18,492 nt of DNA from Zelonia costaricensis (taxonomy: Eukaryota > Euglenozoa > Kinetoplastea > Trypanosomatida > Trypanosomatidae), in contig JASAOO010003034.1 in the NCBI GenBank assembly GCA_030849075.1, forward strand, positions 1 to 18,492, in the 5' to 3' direction. The notes below the pieces were generated by a model. The model saw only the letters and a program-made list of their open reading frames with translations, was not told the origin of the DNA and ran no database searches. Positions 8,854-16,012 of the stretch are shown in pieces. Numbering within the stretch: the stretch's first letter is position 1; every line of letters begins with the position of its first letter. The position numbers and the translations under genes were made by a program.

Positions 8854-9545
8854 GCGTGGCTCCCCCCCCCCCACCCGCCGTTGAAGCGTCGTCGCACGCT
8901 GCAGGGCTCAACGCCCGCCTTTCTTCATAGTCGGCTGAGGCCTGCGCTCTGTGCACACCCCCGCAACACGCCTCTCCTTTTTGTTATTGTTTTCTGCGCC
9001 GTTGTGTCCGTAACTTGATTTCCCCCGCCCATTCGACTCTCCATCCCCTCCCCTCCCCTCCCCCCACTGGCTTTCCTCATACGCACAGGAGACCGGCGCG
9101 GCCGCCCCCGCCTCTCGCCCCTCCCCTTCCTTCTCTGCGTGTTGCTTCAGGTTTGTCATTACTTCCCTTGGCTATTGAGCCTCTGCGTGCGCTTGTGTGC
9201 AGGCGGAGGAGAGCCGCTGCCCGCTGGCCATGTGTGAACCTGCACCCTCCCCCCTTTTCCCACTCTTCGCCAGACGCCCATCCTTCTTCGCTTATCTTTT
9301 CCCGTGTATATGTGAGTGTGCGAGCCTCGGCTTTGCAAGTGATGCGCGCCTCGATCGAAGACTCCACAGCAGCAGCAGTAAAAGCGCGACTACGCCCCCC
9401 CCCCCTACACACACAGCCGGCCGAACAGCCGAAGAGGAAGGAAAGAGAACGAGACGAGGGGTCGTCATGCCCGTTGGCCGTGCTCCTCAGCGTCGCGCCG
9501 CCGTCCCTCCACCATCTCGCTCTTCGAAATGCGCGCGCGAAAAAA
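8854..9545. other. Left part of convergent strand-switch region
   Basis: No protein gene is seen. The 3' UTR of the two-module surface gene should lie here, followed by the zone where rightward Pol II transcription is expected to end. The sequence is still CT-rich on the plus strand to about 9300, then becomes mixed and more purine-rich before the tRNA genes. Termination, base J and histone H3V at such convergent sites are known from Leishmania and trypanosomes; none of these marks can be read from sequence. Confidence 0.65.
9540..9545 (-). terminator. Pol III T-run for tRNA-Glu
   Basis: Six A on the plus strand, read as TTTTTT on the minus strand, lie immediately downstream of the tRNA-Glu discriminator base. 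This is the standard Pol III termination signal. Confidence 0.85.
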
Positions 9546-9617
9546 CTCCGATACCGGGAATCGAACCCGGATCTCCTGGGTGAAAGCCAGGTGTTCTAAC
9601 CGTTATACTACATCGGA
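9546..9617 (-). tRNA. tRNA-Glu (anticodon TTC)
   Basis: The minus strand folds as a 72-base cloverleaf. The acceptor stem TCCGATG/TATCGGA has a G-T seventh pair, and the discriminator is G at 9546. The anticodon stem CCTGG/CCAGG has loop CTTTCAC, giving anticodon TTC (plus-strand 9582-9584). The T-arm CCGGG/CCCGG has loop TTCGATT. The D-arm is GTAT-AACGGTTA-GAAC, with an A12-A23 mismatch in the stem. The variable loop is four bases. CCA is not encoded, as in eukaryotic nuclear tRNAs. The gene is transcribed leftward, against the incoming rightward Pol II unit, and is followed by a T6 terminator. Confidence 0.95.
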
Positions 9618-9672
9618 ACCGCAGTAAACCACCATCCACGAACCTCGACATGTGATCATTTCCGCATAGCCG

Positions 9673-9677
9673 AAAAA
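9673..9677 (-). terminator. Pol III T-run for tRNA-Val
   Basis: Five A on the plus strand (TTTTT on the minus strand) lie three bases beyond the 3' end of tRNA-Val. It is the shortest of the four T-runs here but sufficient for Pol III in general. Confidence 0.8.
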
Positions 9678-9680
9678 GAG

Positions 9681-9753
9681 TACGACGGGCGGGGATTGAA
9701 CCCGCGATCTCTCGCGTGTGAGGCGAATGTCCTAACCACTAGACGACCATCGC
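9681..9753 (-). tRNA. tRNA-Val (anticodon CAC)
   Basis: This is a 73-base cloverleaf on the minus strand. The acceptor GCGATGG/CCGTCGT has G-T wobbles at pairs 1-72 and 5-68, with discriminator A. The D-arm is GTCT-AGTGGTTA-GGAC. The anticodon arm TTCGC/GCGAG has loop CTCACAC, giving CAC (plus-strand 9718-9720). The variable loop is five bases and the T-arm is GCGGG-TTCAATC-CCCGC. It lies 63 bases upstream of tRNA-Glu on the same strand, and each gene has its own T-run. Confidence 0.94.
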
Positions 9754-9828
9754 ATGTCACCCAGGGAGTACGAACGTGTTTGTGCACTGTTTATCCCCAC
9801 TACGAAAGCTACTGGAGCAGCATCCAGC

Positions 9829-9900
9829 GACGTTGTGGCGCAATGGAAGCGCGTCGGATTCCGGATCCGAAGGTTGTGGGTTCGACCCCCATCAGCGTTG
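9829..9900 (+). tRNA. tRNA-Arg (anticodon CCG)
   Basis: This is a 72-base cloverleaf on the plus strand. The acceptor GACGTTG/CAGCGTT has G-T wobbles at 1-72 and 5-68, and the discriminator is G at 9900. The D-arm is GCGC-AATGGAA-GCGC. The anticodon arm TCGGA/TCCGA has loop TTCCGGA, giving CCG (9861-9863). The T-arm is GTGGG-TTCGACC-CCCAT. It is transcribed rightward, divergent from tRNA-Val 75 bases away, and is followed by T6. Decoding CGG suits the GC-rich, Arg-rich coding sequences around it. Confidence 0.94.
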
Positions 9901-9901
9901 C

Positions 9902-9907
9902 TTTTTT
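9902..9907 (+). terminator. Pol III T-run for tRNA-Arg
   Basis: Six T start two bases after the discriminator base of tRNA-Arg on the plus strand, a standard Pol III terminator. Confidence 0.85.
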
Positions 9908-9960
9908 GCCTCCCCACCACGCTGTATTGTAAGCTGTTCGGCAAATGGCGTTTGGCCGTC

Positions 9961-10031
9961 GGGGAAATAGTTCAGTGGCAGAACATCAGATTGTGGCTCT
10001 GATAACCCGGGTCCGATTCCCGGTTTCCCCT
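9961..10031 (+). tRNA. tRNA-His (anticodon GTG)
   Basis: This is a 71-base cloverleaf on the plus strand. The acceptor GGGGAAA/TTTCCCC has seven Watson-Crick pairs, with T at the discriminator position (10031). The D-arm is GTTC-AGTGGCA-GAAC. The anticodon arm TCAGA/TCTGA has loop TTGTGGC, giving GTG (9993-9995). The T-arm is CCGGG-TCCGATT-CCCGG and the variable loop is four bases. The genomic base before the stem is C (9960), so a G-1 is not encoded. It is transcribed rightward, towards the converging leftward Pol II unit. Confidence 0.94.
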
Positions 10032-10034
10032 CAC

Positions 10035-10040
10035 TTTTTT
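10035..10040 (+). terminator. Pol III T-run for tRNA-His
   Basis: Six T lie four bases after the 3' end of tRNA-His on the plus strand, a standard Pol III terminator. Confidence 0.85.
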
Positions 10041-10397
10041 CCCCTTTCCGCGCGGAGAGGGGGCCGGTGACATAGCAGGCGGCAGAGGGTGGGTGGGCGA
10101 AGGGGGAAGGGCGGGGGCGGAGTTGGTGGGAGCATCAGCGCGGGGTTCGGGCAGGACCCCCGTCCTCGTCGTGGTGGCGGTGGCGTCGCCGTCACACGCA
10201 CTCCCCCGTTGGCGTTTTGGGGGTGCGCTCACGTGTTCTTCTTCTCCTGTTGTTGCACACATCGTTGGTTTGGCTCAAGCCGAGACGGAAGCATGATGCG
10301 CCCACACAGCACGTATAAACGAGAAAACACACACAAAAAGGCGGGGACTCCCGATGCAAGTCCGCGCGCTCGCCCCCGCGCCTCCCCCCCCCTCCAC
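10041..10397. other. Right part of strand-switch region and 3' UTR of CDC50 gene
   Basis: No gene is seen. The plus strand is G-rich near 10053-10145, then mixed. The 3' UTR of the leftward CDC50-family gene should occupy part of this stretch. It contains a guanine-tract cluster that could form a G-quadruplex (separate entry). Confidence 0.65.
10087..10131 (+). other. Potential G-quadruplex
   Basis: Guanine runs of three to five bases follow one another with loops of one to four bases (GGGTGGGTGGG, then CGAA, GGGGG, AA, GGG, C, GGGGG). This satisfies the usual G3+ N1-7 pattern more than once. It lies on the plus strand, 56 bases beyond tRNA-His, where leftward Pol II arrives. On that polymerase's RNA the motif would be C-rich, because the G-rich strand is the template for leftward transcription. 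Confidence 0.6.
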
Positions 10398-12128
10398 TCA
10401 CCGCCGATCGCCGTCCTCGGCGTCGCTGTGGCTGTCCGACGACGCCTGCAGCTGGGCGAGCGAGCCGTTCTCCGACGCGTGCGCCATGCCCTCGAGCTCC
10501 GCCACCACCTTGCGCAGCGACTGCAGCTGCGCCATCGGCACGTGCCGCCGCAGCCGCAGCTGGTAGTAGTTCGCAAACTCCGGGTCGTTGGGCGCGAAGA
10601 CGTACCAGCCCCGCCGCGGCTCGGCCATGCGCTTGTAGCGGTTCACGCCGTTGCGCTGCAGCAGGCACTCCACGGTGAAGGCGACGCCGAGGACGAAGGA
10701 GAGGCAGCCCATAATCACAAACACAACGCCAAGGGCGACGTTGCGGCCGCCGATCCAGCCCGTGTGCTGCAGGACGATGGACTTGCGGCCGCGGAAGCTG
10801 ACGACGTCGTAGTACTCGCTGATGTCGACGAGGTACGTGCCAGGGCGCAGGCTCACGTCGATGACGCGGTACAGCTTGCGGAAGTTCTTCGTGAAGGAGG
10901 CTCGCACCCACACCTGCAGGTCGTAGTCGGACGGGTCCGGCAGCGTGTGCCCCGGCTCGTGCAGGTACCAGCCGTTGCGCAGGTACTCGTTCGTCGTTGG
11001 CCGCGGGTAGTAGCGCGACCACCAGTCCTCGCGCAGCGTCATGTTGTGGAAGCGGATCGTCGTGTCCGCCTTCCAGCTAATGCCCTTCTTGGCGCACAGG
11101 TTCGGCTCCACGCTGCCGCCGAGCGGCTCCCCCTTCGGGCCGAAGTCCGTGCCGTTGCACACGAGCTGCACCGGCGTCGTGCCGGCAGCGCCGCCGCGCC
11201 GCACCGTCGCGCCCGCCGCCTCGGCCACCGCCAACTCCGTCGCGGTCATGGCGCGGTACAGCACAAAGGTGTCGTTGAACATCGACCACGGCGCGAGGCC
11301 GCACGGATTGTACTTGAAGTGGTTCGCCGGCAACGTCTCCACCACCCCCGCCGCGTTTGTGATGGTGATGGACGTGTTGCGCTTGGGCTCGAGAAAGCCG
11401 GGGTGGCTGAACGGCTTGCACATGTACATGTCGCCCAGCTTCTCCTTGCCCGTCAGCTGCTGGTTCGAGCGGCCGTCGTGGAAGGCGCGGTAGTTCTGGT
11501 ACATGTTGTCGATGCGGTAGTACATGTACACCGGCGCGCGAATCCGCCTCGTCACGTTGAACTCCAGCCACGTCCGCGTGCCCTGCGTGTGCGTCACGCC
11601 GTCCACGACGAAGCTGGAGATGCCTTGGTTGATGTTCACGCTCGGGTCCGTCGGCAAGTACTGGTACCGGTGGATCTGGCTGTACTCGTGCTCGGTGATG
11701 CGGGCGTGCGGGCCCCGCTCGAGCACCAGCGCGCCAACGATGAGAAACGGGATCATGAGCAGGTAGAAGACGGGCACGAGAATGAACGGCGACGGGTAGT
11801 TGAAGATACCTGGCAGCGTCTGCTGCGCCAGCGGGTTGCCGCCGTAGACGGTGCGGCCGTGCTCGTGCACAAACTCGGGAATCAGCTTTTTCTTCAGCCA
11901 CTGCCGCGCCTGTCGCGTGCGGCCCGCCGCGGTCGCGTTGTTGCCGTTGCCGCTGTCCGCTGCGGGTGGGCCGCGTGCCGGGGCGCCGGTGCGCTGCCGC
12001 CCGTCCGCGTCGCTCTCGGAGCCGGAGGAGGTGTCTGATCTGACGTCACTCGATGCACACAACTGCGCCGGCGGTGGAGTGGTGGCCGCGCCGCCGGCGG
12101 TGGGCGGTGGTTGCCGGCGCTGCCGCAT
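10398..12128 (-). CDS. CDC50/LEM3-family P4-ATPase (flippase) beta subunit (576 aa)
   Basis: CDC50 proteins bind P4-ATPases, take them out of the ER and are needed for phospholipid flipping; in Leishmania one member (Ros3) supports the miltefosine transporter. Family signs: TM1 at about 115-136 preceded by NPLAQQTLPG; a luminal segment with YYRIDNMYQNYRAFHDGRSN at 203-222; NPCGLAPWSMFNDTF at 274-288; GISWKADTTIRFHN at 349-362; WVRASFTKNFRKLY at 407-420; and TM2 at about 464-490. Four luminal Cys (237, 276, 324, 345) and five N-glycosylation sequons (191, 251, 285, 325, 362) fit a luminal loop. At 576 residues it is much longer than usual members (roughly 350-400), with a Ser/Pro-rich N-tail of about 100 residues, a luminal insert around 295-335 and a C-tail of about 85. 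A GTG six codons further upstream is not used as a start here, because kinetoplastids start at ATG. It is last in the leftward unit. Whether it is the Ros3 orthologue or another of the family cannot be told by eye. Confidence 0.9.
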   Translation of the reverse strand: MRQRRQPPPTAGGAATTPPPAQLCASSDVRSDTSSGSESDADGRQRTGAPARGPPAADSGNGNNATAAGRTRQARQWLKKKLIPEFVHEHGRTVYGGNPLAQQTLPGIFNYPSPFILVPVFYLLMIPFLIVGALVLERGPHARITEHEYSQIHRYQYLPTDPSVNINQGISSFVVDGVTHTQGTRTWLEFNVTRRIRAPVYMYYRIDNMYQNYRAFHDGRSNQQLTGKEKLGDMYMCKPFSHPGFLEPKRNTSITITNAAGVVETLPANHFKYNPCGLAPWSMFNDTFVLYRAMTATELAVAEAAGATVRRGGAAGTTPVQLVCNGTDFGPKGEPLGGSVEPNLCAKKGISWKADTTIRFHNMTLREDWWSRYYPRPTTNEYLRNGWYLHEPGHTLPDPSDYDLQVWVRASFTKNFRKLYRVIDVSLRPGTYLVDISEYYDVVSFRGRKSIVLQHTGWIGGRNVALGVVFVIMGCLSFVLGVAFTVECLLQRNGVNRYKRMAEPRRGWYVFAPNDPEFANYYQLRLRRHVPMAQLQSLRKVVAELEGMAHASENGSLAQLQASSDSHSDAEDGDRR

Positions 12129-13806
12129 TGCTGCGTCCAACGCCACCAGAGCAGGGGTTTATACCAAAGGAAGCAAGGGCCGAAGGCAGGCAACCCCCCC
12201 CGTGCGTGGGATGGAGGGCAAGCCTCGCACACGCACGCGCACAGAGAGGGTAGGGTGGGGGGGGGGGAGAAGGAGCGGGAGCGCCACAGCTGACAGCGGC
12301 TGCTCGAGACACGGACGTCGGAGGGAGGCGAGAAGAGTGGGGAGGGGAGCAGGGCGCACGAGAGCGTGACGCCACGCGCGGAANAAGAGCGCCGCAGCTG
12401 CAACCAGCTGGAAGCAGAGATAACGTCAACACACACCCGCACGCACGCACAGACGCACCTGCGAACACACGCGGTGGACCGGTAGAGCAGCGACGCAAGG
12501 GAGGGAAAGGAGTGTGAGAAGGAGAGCGCGAGCGAGCGAAGGAAGGAAAAAAAAAAACCAGAGGATGGACAAGAGCGATGAGATGCACGGCACCGCCACT
12601 CGGGAAACACAAGACGCGCAAACAGTGGCAAGGCAAATAAGGGCTAAGCGGAGGGCCGTGTTGCGCAGTCCGGGGTGGGTGGGCAGAGATTCGTGTGAGA
12701 GAGGGAGAGGGGGAGCCGCTGCGCGTGTGTGTGTGTGTGTGTGCGTATGTGTATGTGTGTGTGTCAGGAAGAACACCGTGCAAGGTCAACGTGATGAGTA
12801 GGAAGTCGGAGAGTTGTCTGCGTTGGTGTGGGGTGCGCGTCTGGCAGGCGTGTATAGTTGTGAGGCTCTGGAGACTTCTTATGATTTCCCTGGTGTTTGC
12901 GGCTGACGTGCACAGGGTCCTTCGTGGTGTGTCAGCAGTCGGGTGTGTGTGTGTGTGTCCGGGTCTTCACGGCGACATCAAGTGCCGGTTGGCGGCTGCA
13001 AGGACGTACACGACGCAAACAAAGCGGAAAGAAGAACAAAAGGAAAATAGAGCAAGGAACTTAGAGGGGAAGAGCTGAGGGGGGAGAGGAGGGGGGCGGG
13101 TTGGGCAGTGGCGATGGTGATGGTGGTGGTTGGGAGGGGGGTGAGTGCCTCACTCAGGAGTGCGCGCTACGGTGTGGGCGTACTTCTGCGTCCGTCCGAG
13201 GAAGGAGAGGGAGAAGGAGGGGCGGGTGTGACAGACGGCACCAGACGGGGCAGCGCTCGTGCACCCTCGATCTCGGCTGCGGTCTCACTCGGGTCCAACT
13301 AGGCGTCGGCTGAGGGCGTGGTATAATGCGGATGCGTGTGTGTGTGCGCGTGTGCGTGTGAGGTCGATGACTCGGGAAGGGTGCGGAAGAGCAGGATGGA
13401 GGTGATGTCAACTCGCGCACCCACACCCGCCCACCGTGGGGAGGGGAGGGGGTGGGTGGGTGCAAAGGCGCGAGCATCTCGGGGACGGAGGGACTTGCGC
13501 AGCGGGTGGCTGCGTGTGTTGTCTTGTTTGCGCGGCAGACCAGTCCGCGGTGGGGTGCGTGCGCGAGGCGTGCGGGTGGTTGCAGGAGGGAGGCGAGGCA
13601 GGGGAGCGTAAGGTGGGGGAGAGGGACGAGGTATCGAGCAGACGGAGCTGTGTCAAGCTCCCTCGCACCACACCCGGCACGTACACACACACGCATACGC
13701 ACTCATGTGAGGGGGGGGGGGGGAAGAAAAAAAACGAAACCGGCAGCGTCATCTCTATGAACTCGCGTCGTTTGGCGCCGCCGTCCTCCCGCGTCTCTGC
13801 GCGCGG
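12129..13806. other. Intergenic region between CDC50 and coiled-coil genes
   Basis: No credible gene is seen in 1.7 kb. The minus strand is pyrimidine-rich, for example 12510-12560 and 13013-13073 read as C/T tracts, matching leftward transcription. TG-rich tracts lie at 12724-12764 (imperfect) and 12943-12958. A G-rich zone lies at 13078-13145. An ambiguous base is at 12384. It includes the 5' UTR of the CDC50 gene and the 3' UTR of the coiled-coil gene. Confidence 0.7.
12131..12132 (-). promoter_or_regulatory. Candidate spliced-leader acceptor for CDC50 gene
   Basis: On the minus strand, GACGCAG ends two bases before the ATG at 12128, after a partly pyrimidine-rich stretch. The next AG upstream is at 12225-12224, just below a much better pyrimidine tract (about 12280-12245). 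No ATG lies between the two sites, so both give the same first start codon. Confidence 0.35.
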
Positions 13807-15105
13807 TCAGCCCGGCAGTGCAGCACCAGACTTGCTGGGCGGCGCCCCGGGGGCCGTGACCGCCGTGAAGCCGCGCGCGTTGAGCTCCGCCACGGCCGTC
13901 AGGCGCCCTCGTTCCTTCGACAGGGCGAGGGCAACTGCTTGCCGCAGCCCACGCTGCTCCGCCTGGGCGGCGGCCAGACGCGAGTCCGGACTCGCAGCCA
14001 CGGCCCCCGCATCGTCCAGCGCGTGCGATGGGGAGGTGAGAGTGGTGCGTGATGGCCGGCCCACTCCCATCGCCGCCGACTGCCGCAACGCGTCATCGCG
14101 CGGCGCTGCCACGACGGAGGTCCGACGCGACGACCTTCCTGCAGCCGCTGCCGCGGGCGCTGCGAATGGCGTTGACGGAGACGCCGCCACAGGGCGCCGC
14201 AGCCGCGCGTTGCGCAGGGTCAGCCAGTGCTGCCGCTCCACTTGGAGGGCCTCAAGGCGGCGCCGCAGGGCGTCGTTGGCCGCGTCCATCGCGCGCAGCT
14301 GCCGCACCGCCCGCTCCGCCTCCGGCAGCGACCGCGGGGAGCCGCTCGCCTGCACGGGGGCATCACCCGACGCGGTGGCAGCCACTGTGCAAAGCGCCGC
14401 CTCCAGCCGCGCCACCTCGCGCCGCGCTGCGTCGCTCTTCGCCAGCAGGGCACGTCGCTCCTCCTGCACGACGCGCAGACGTGCGGCGGAGGCGTCGTAC
14501 AGGGCCGCATCAGCGCGGTGCTGCAGTTGCTGCTGCGCTGGCAGCGACGACGCACTCGCGCTGCCGTCCCCGCTGCTGCCAACGTCGCTGTCGACGTGCG
14601 CGGGGTCCAGCGGCCGTGGCCAGCCGAGTCCGTACGGGTTGCGCAGCAGCGGCGGCGGGTGCTGCGGGTGCTGCTGCTGCGCACTCGCGCGTCTGGGACG
14701 TGCGGCAGGGCCCGTCTTTGTGTTTTTCGTGAGTGGGGGCGGTGGCGGCGGCGACGCAGGGCGGTCGGGTGTGGGCTCGGCGGCAGTCGAGGCGGCGGGG
14801 CCGGCGGCGGCGAGAAGAACGTGGGGCGTCGCTTGTGCTTGTGCCTCCGTTGCGACTGGGGCGTCCACCTGCACGAGGGCGGCGAGCGGGGTGGGACGCC
14901 GCGCCGCCTGCGGGTCCTGAGCAGTTTGCGGTGGGGTTGGGGCCGACCACTGGGCCACGAGTGCGGCGCCGCGCGGCGTCGTGGGCGGCGAGACCGTGGT
15001 AACGTCGCTCAGGACGCGATCCACGCTGGCGGGTTGCGGGGCGGCGAGGCTCGCCGAAGTGTCGTCGCGGCCCGATGGCGACGCAGCGGCCGGCGGCACT
15101 TCCAT
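13807..15105 (-). CDS. Hypothetical Ala/Pro-rich coiled-coil protein (432 aa)
   Basis: I do not recognise this protein. Residues 1-190 are low-complexity, rich in Ala, Pro, Ser and Thr, with a Pro run (119-124) and a Gln-rich patch (143-149). Residues 190-240 and 260-304 are charged helical segments with heptad-like Leu/Ala spacing (for example RRALLAKSDAARREVARLEA and LRRRLEALQVERQ), so coiled coils are likely. A Ser/Arg-rich linker follows, then a third helical stretch at 374-410. No signal peptide or membrane segment is seen, so it is probably cytosolic or cytoskeletal. Start choice: an in-frame ATG at 15228 would add 41 residues, including a His-Thr run translated from a (CA)n tract. However, the first AG after the upstream polypyrimidine tract is at 15217-15216, downstream of that ATG, so 15105 is the first ATG in the expected mRNA. 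The opposite strand is also open over much of this length, but without recognisable protein character. Confidence 0.7.
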   Translation of the reverse strand: MEVPPAAASPSGRDDTSASLAAPQPASVDRVLSDVTTVSPPTTPRGAALVAQWSAPTPPQTAQDPQAARRPTPLAALVQVDAPVATEAQAQATPHVLLAAAGPAASTAAEPTPDRPASPPPPPPLTKNTKTGPAARPRRASAQQQHPQHPPPLLRNPYGLGWPRPLDPAHVDSDVGSSGDGSASASSLPAQQQLQHRADAALYDASAARLRVVQEERRALLAKSDAARREVARLEAALCTVAATASGDAPVQASGSPRSLPEAERAVRQLRAMDAANDALRRRLEALQVERQHWLTLRNARLRRPVAASPSTPFAAPAAAAAGRSSRRTSVVAAPRDDALRQSAAMGVGRPSRTTLTSPSHALDDAGAVAASPDSRLAAAQAEQRGLRQAVALALSKERGRLTAVAELNARGFTAVTAPGAPPSKSGAALPG

Positions 15106-15179
15106 CACGGAGACACGCTGCGGGGAGACGACGAGTTCCGTGAGTGTGTGTGCGTGCGTGCGTGTGGGTGCGCTTGTAG

Positions 15180-15186
<7 letters not shown>

Positions 15187-15213
<27 letters not shown>
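15187..15213 (-). repeat. (CA)n microsatellite in leader of coiled-coil gene
   Basis: A 27-base alternating TG tract on the plus strand reads as (CA)n on the coding strand. It lies between the candidate acceptor (15217-15216) and the start at 15105, so it would be in the 5' UTR. If the ATG at 15228 were used it would be translated as alternating His and Thr. Confidence 0.85.
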
Positions 15214-15215
15214 CG

Positions 15216-15280
15216 CTGGTGAGCCCATCGAACGGAGGAGGAGAGGTGGGGCGAGGAAGAGGGGGAGAGAGGGAGGGAAG
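15216..15280 (-). promoter_or_regulatory. Candidate polypyrimidine tract and spliced-leader acceptor
   Basis: On the minus strand, about 50 bases of nearly pure C/T (15280 to 15231) are followed by CACCAG with AG at 15217-15216. There is no other AG in between. The ATG at 15228 lies inside this interval and would be lost from the mature mRNA. Confidence 0.5.
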
Positions 15281-15808
15281 TACACGGTCAGGCAGCTGCA
15301 GCCCACGTGGAGTGAGGGAGGAGGCTAGATCTGCTGTCTGTCGGCCGCAGCCGCACGCACACCCGTCCTTTCCGCCATGCACGGTGACACCAATTGACAG
15401 AGACCGCCTTGGACTGTGTGGGTCTGGCAGGGCGGCCCATCACCACCCGCCTCGAGCCCAGCGTCGTGACGCCCGAGGGGCGGAGGGTGGGGAGACAAGA
15501 TCCTGCTCTGACGTCACTGGGCGCAGCTCCCCGCCGACCCCGCCTCTCAGGGGTGGGGTGCGAGGAAGGCGGCTGTGGCTGCCCACCTGCCCTTCTCATG
15601 CGCCTTGGCTTTGTTGGCCCCAGTCGGTCTACGGGGGAGGATGACGGGAGCGTGAGGGGGGGGGGAAGTGGGACCGGGGAGGCTGATGGTGGGAGCGTCG
15701 GCAAGCGTGTGTGTGTGTGTGTGTGTGCGAGATCGACCACTTGTGTGGAGGCAACGATTCTTGATGCCGGTGGCAGCGGTTTGCGGAGTGTACACCGACA
15801 GACGCATG

Positions 15809-15836
<28 letters not shown>
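15809..15836 (+). repeat. (CA)n microsatellite
   Basis: This is a perfect 28-base CA tract on the plus strand. It reads as (TG)n in the transcript of the leftward unit and lies about 180 bases after the acyltransferase stop codon, probably in its 3' UTR. Confidence 0.9.
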
Positions 15837-15839
<3 letters not shown>

Positions 15840-16012
15840 CTCCACGACCGTCACAGCGAACCTCCGTTGTTGCCCCTCCCCGGGGGAAAAAACCGAAAAC
15901 AAAGAACAGGCAAGCGCGACACGAAGCGAAGCAGGTTGCTCTCGGGCGAGACGCACGGCGGTTGCGCCCGTGGTGCGCGCACGCGTGTGAGGGACGCGAG
16001 TCAACTGGCGCC

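Larger units (their letters stand above)
8854..10397. other. Convergent strand-switch region with tRNA cluster
   Basis: All three protein genes to the left are on the plus strand and all three to the right are on the minus strand, so two polycistronic units converge in this 1.5-kb interval. The pyrimidine-rich strand also changes here: the plus strand to the left, the minus strand to the right. Four tRNA genes fill the middle. This is the classical kinetoplastid arrangement in which Pol III genes separate converging Pol II units. Confidence 0.9.
15106..16012. other. Intergenic region between coiled-coil and acyltransferase genes
   Basis: No credible gene is seen in 0.9 kb. It contains the leader of the coiled-coil gene and the 3' UTR of the acyltransferase gene. 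A (GT)n tract lies at 15707-15727 and a (CA)n tract at 15809-15836. Frames open on both strands here are low-complexity. Confidence 0.7.

Noticed and set aside
9618..10060. Further small RNA genes (snoRNA, 5S, snRNA) in the tRNA cluster
   Set aside because: The gaps between the tRNAs are only 60-75 bases, with no box A/B pairs, C/D boxes or 5S-like sequence that I could recognise.
10089..12038. 649-codon open frame on the plus strand opposite the CDC50 gene
   Set aside because: It is an antisense shadow of a high-GC3 gene. The product is rich in Arg, Val and His with no domain, while the minus strand carries the clear CDC50 motifs.
12129..12146. A start at 12146 for the CDC50 protein
   Set aside because: The codon there is GTG; trypanosomatid nuclear genes start at ATG, and the ATG at 12128 is the first in frame. 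The frames opening at 15306 (GTG) and 18373 (TTG) were rejected for the same reason.
13436..14920. 494-codon plus-strand frame opposite the coiled-coil gene
   Set aside because: It is Ser/Arg/Ala-rich low-complexity sequence, runs through intergenic G-rich sequence and has the wrong polarity for the unit. The minus-strand frame has heptad-like helices.
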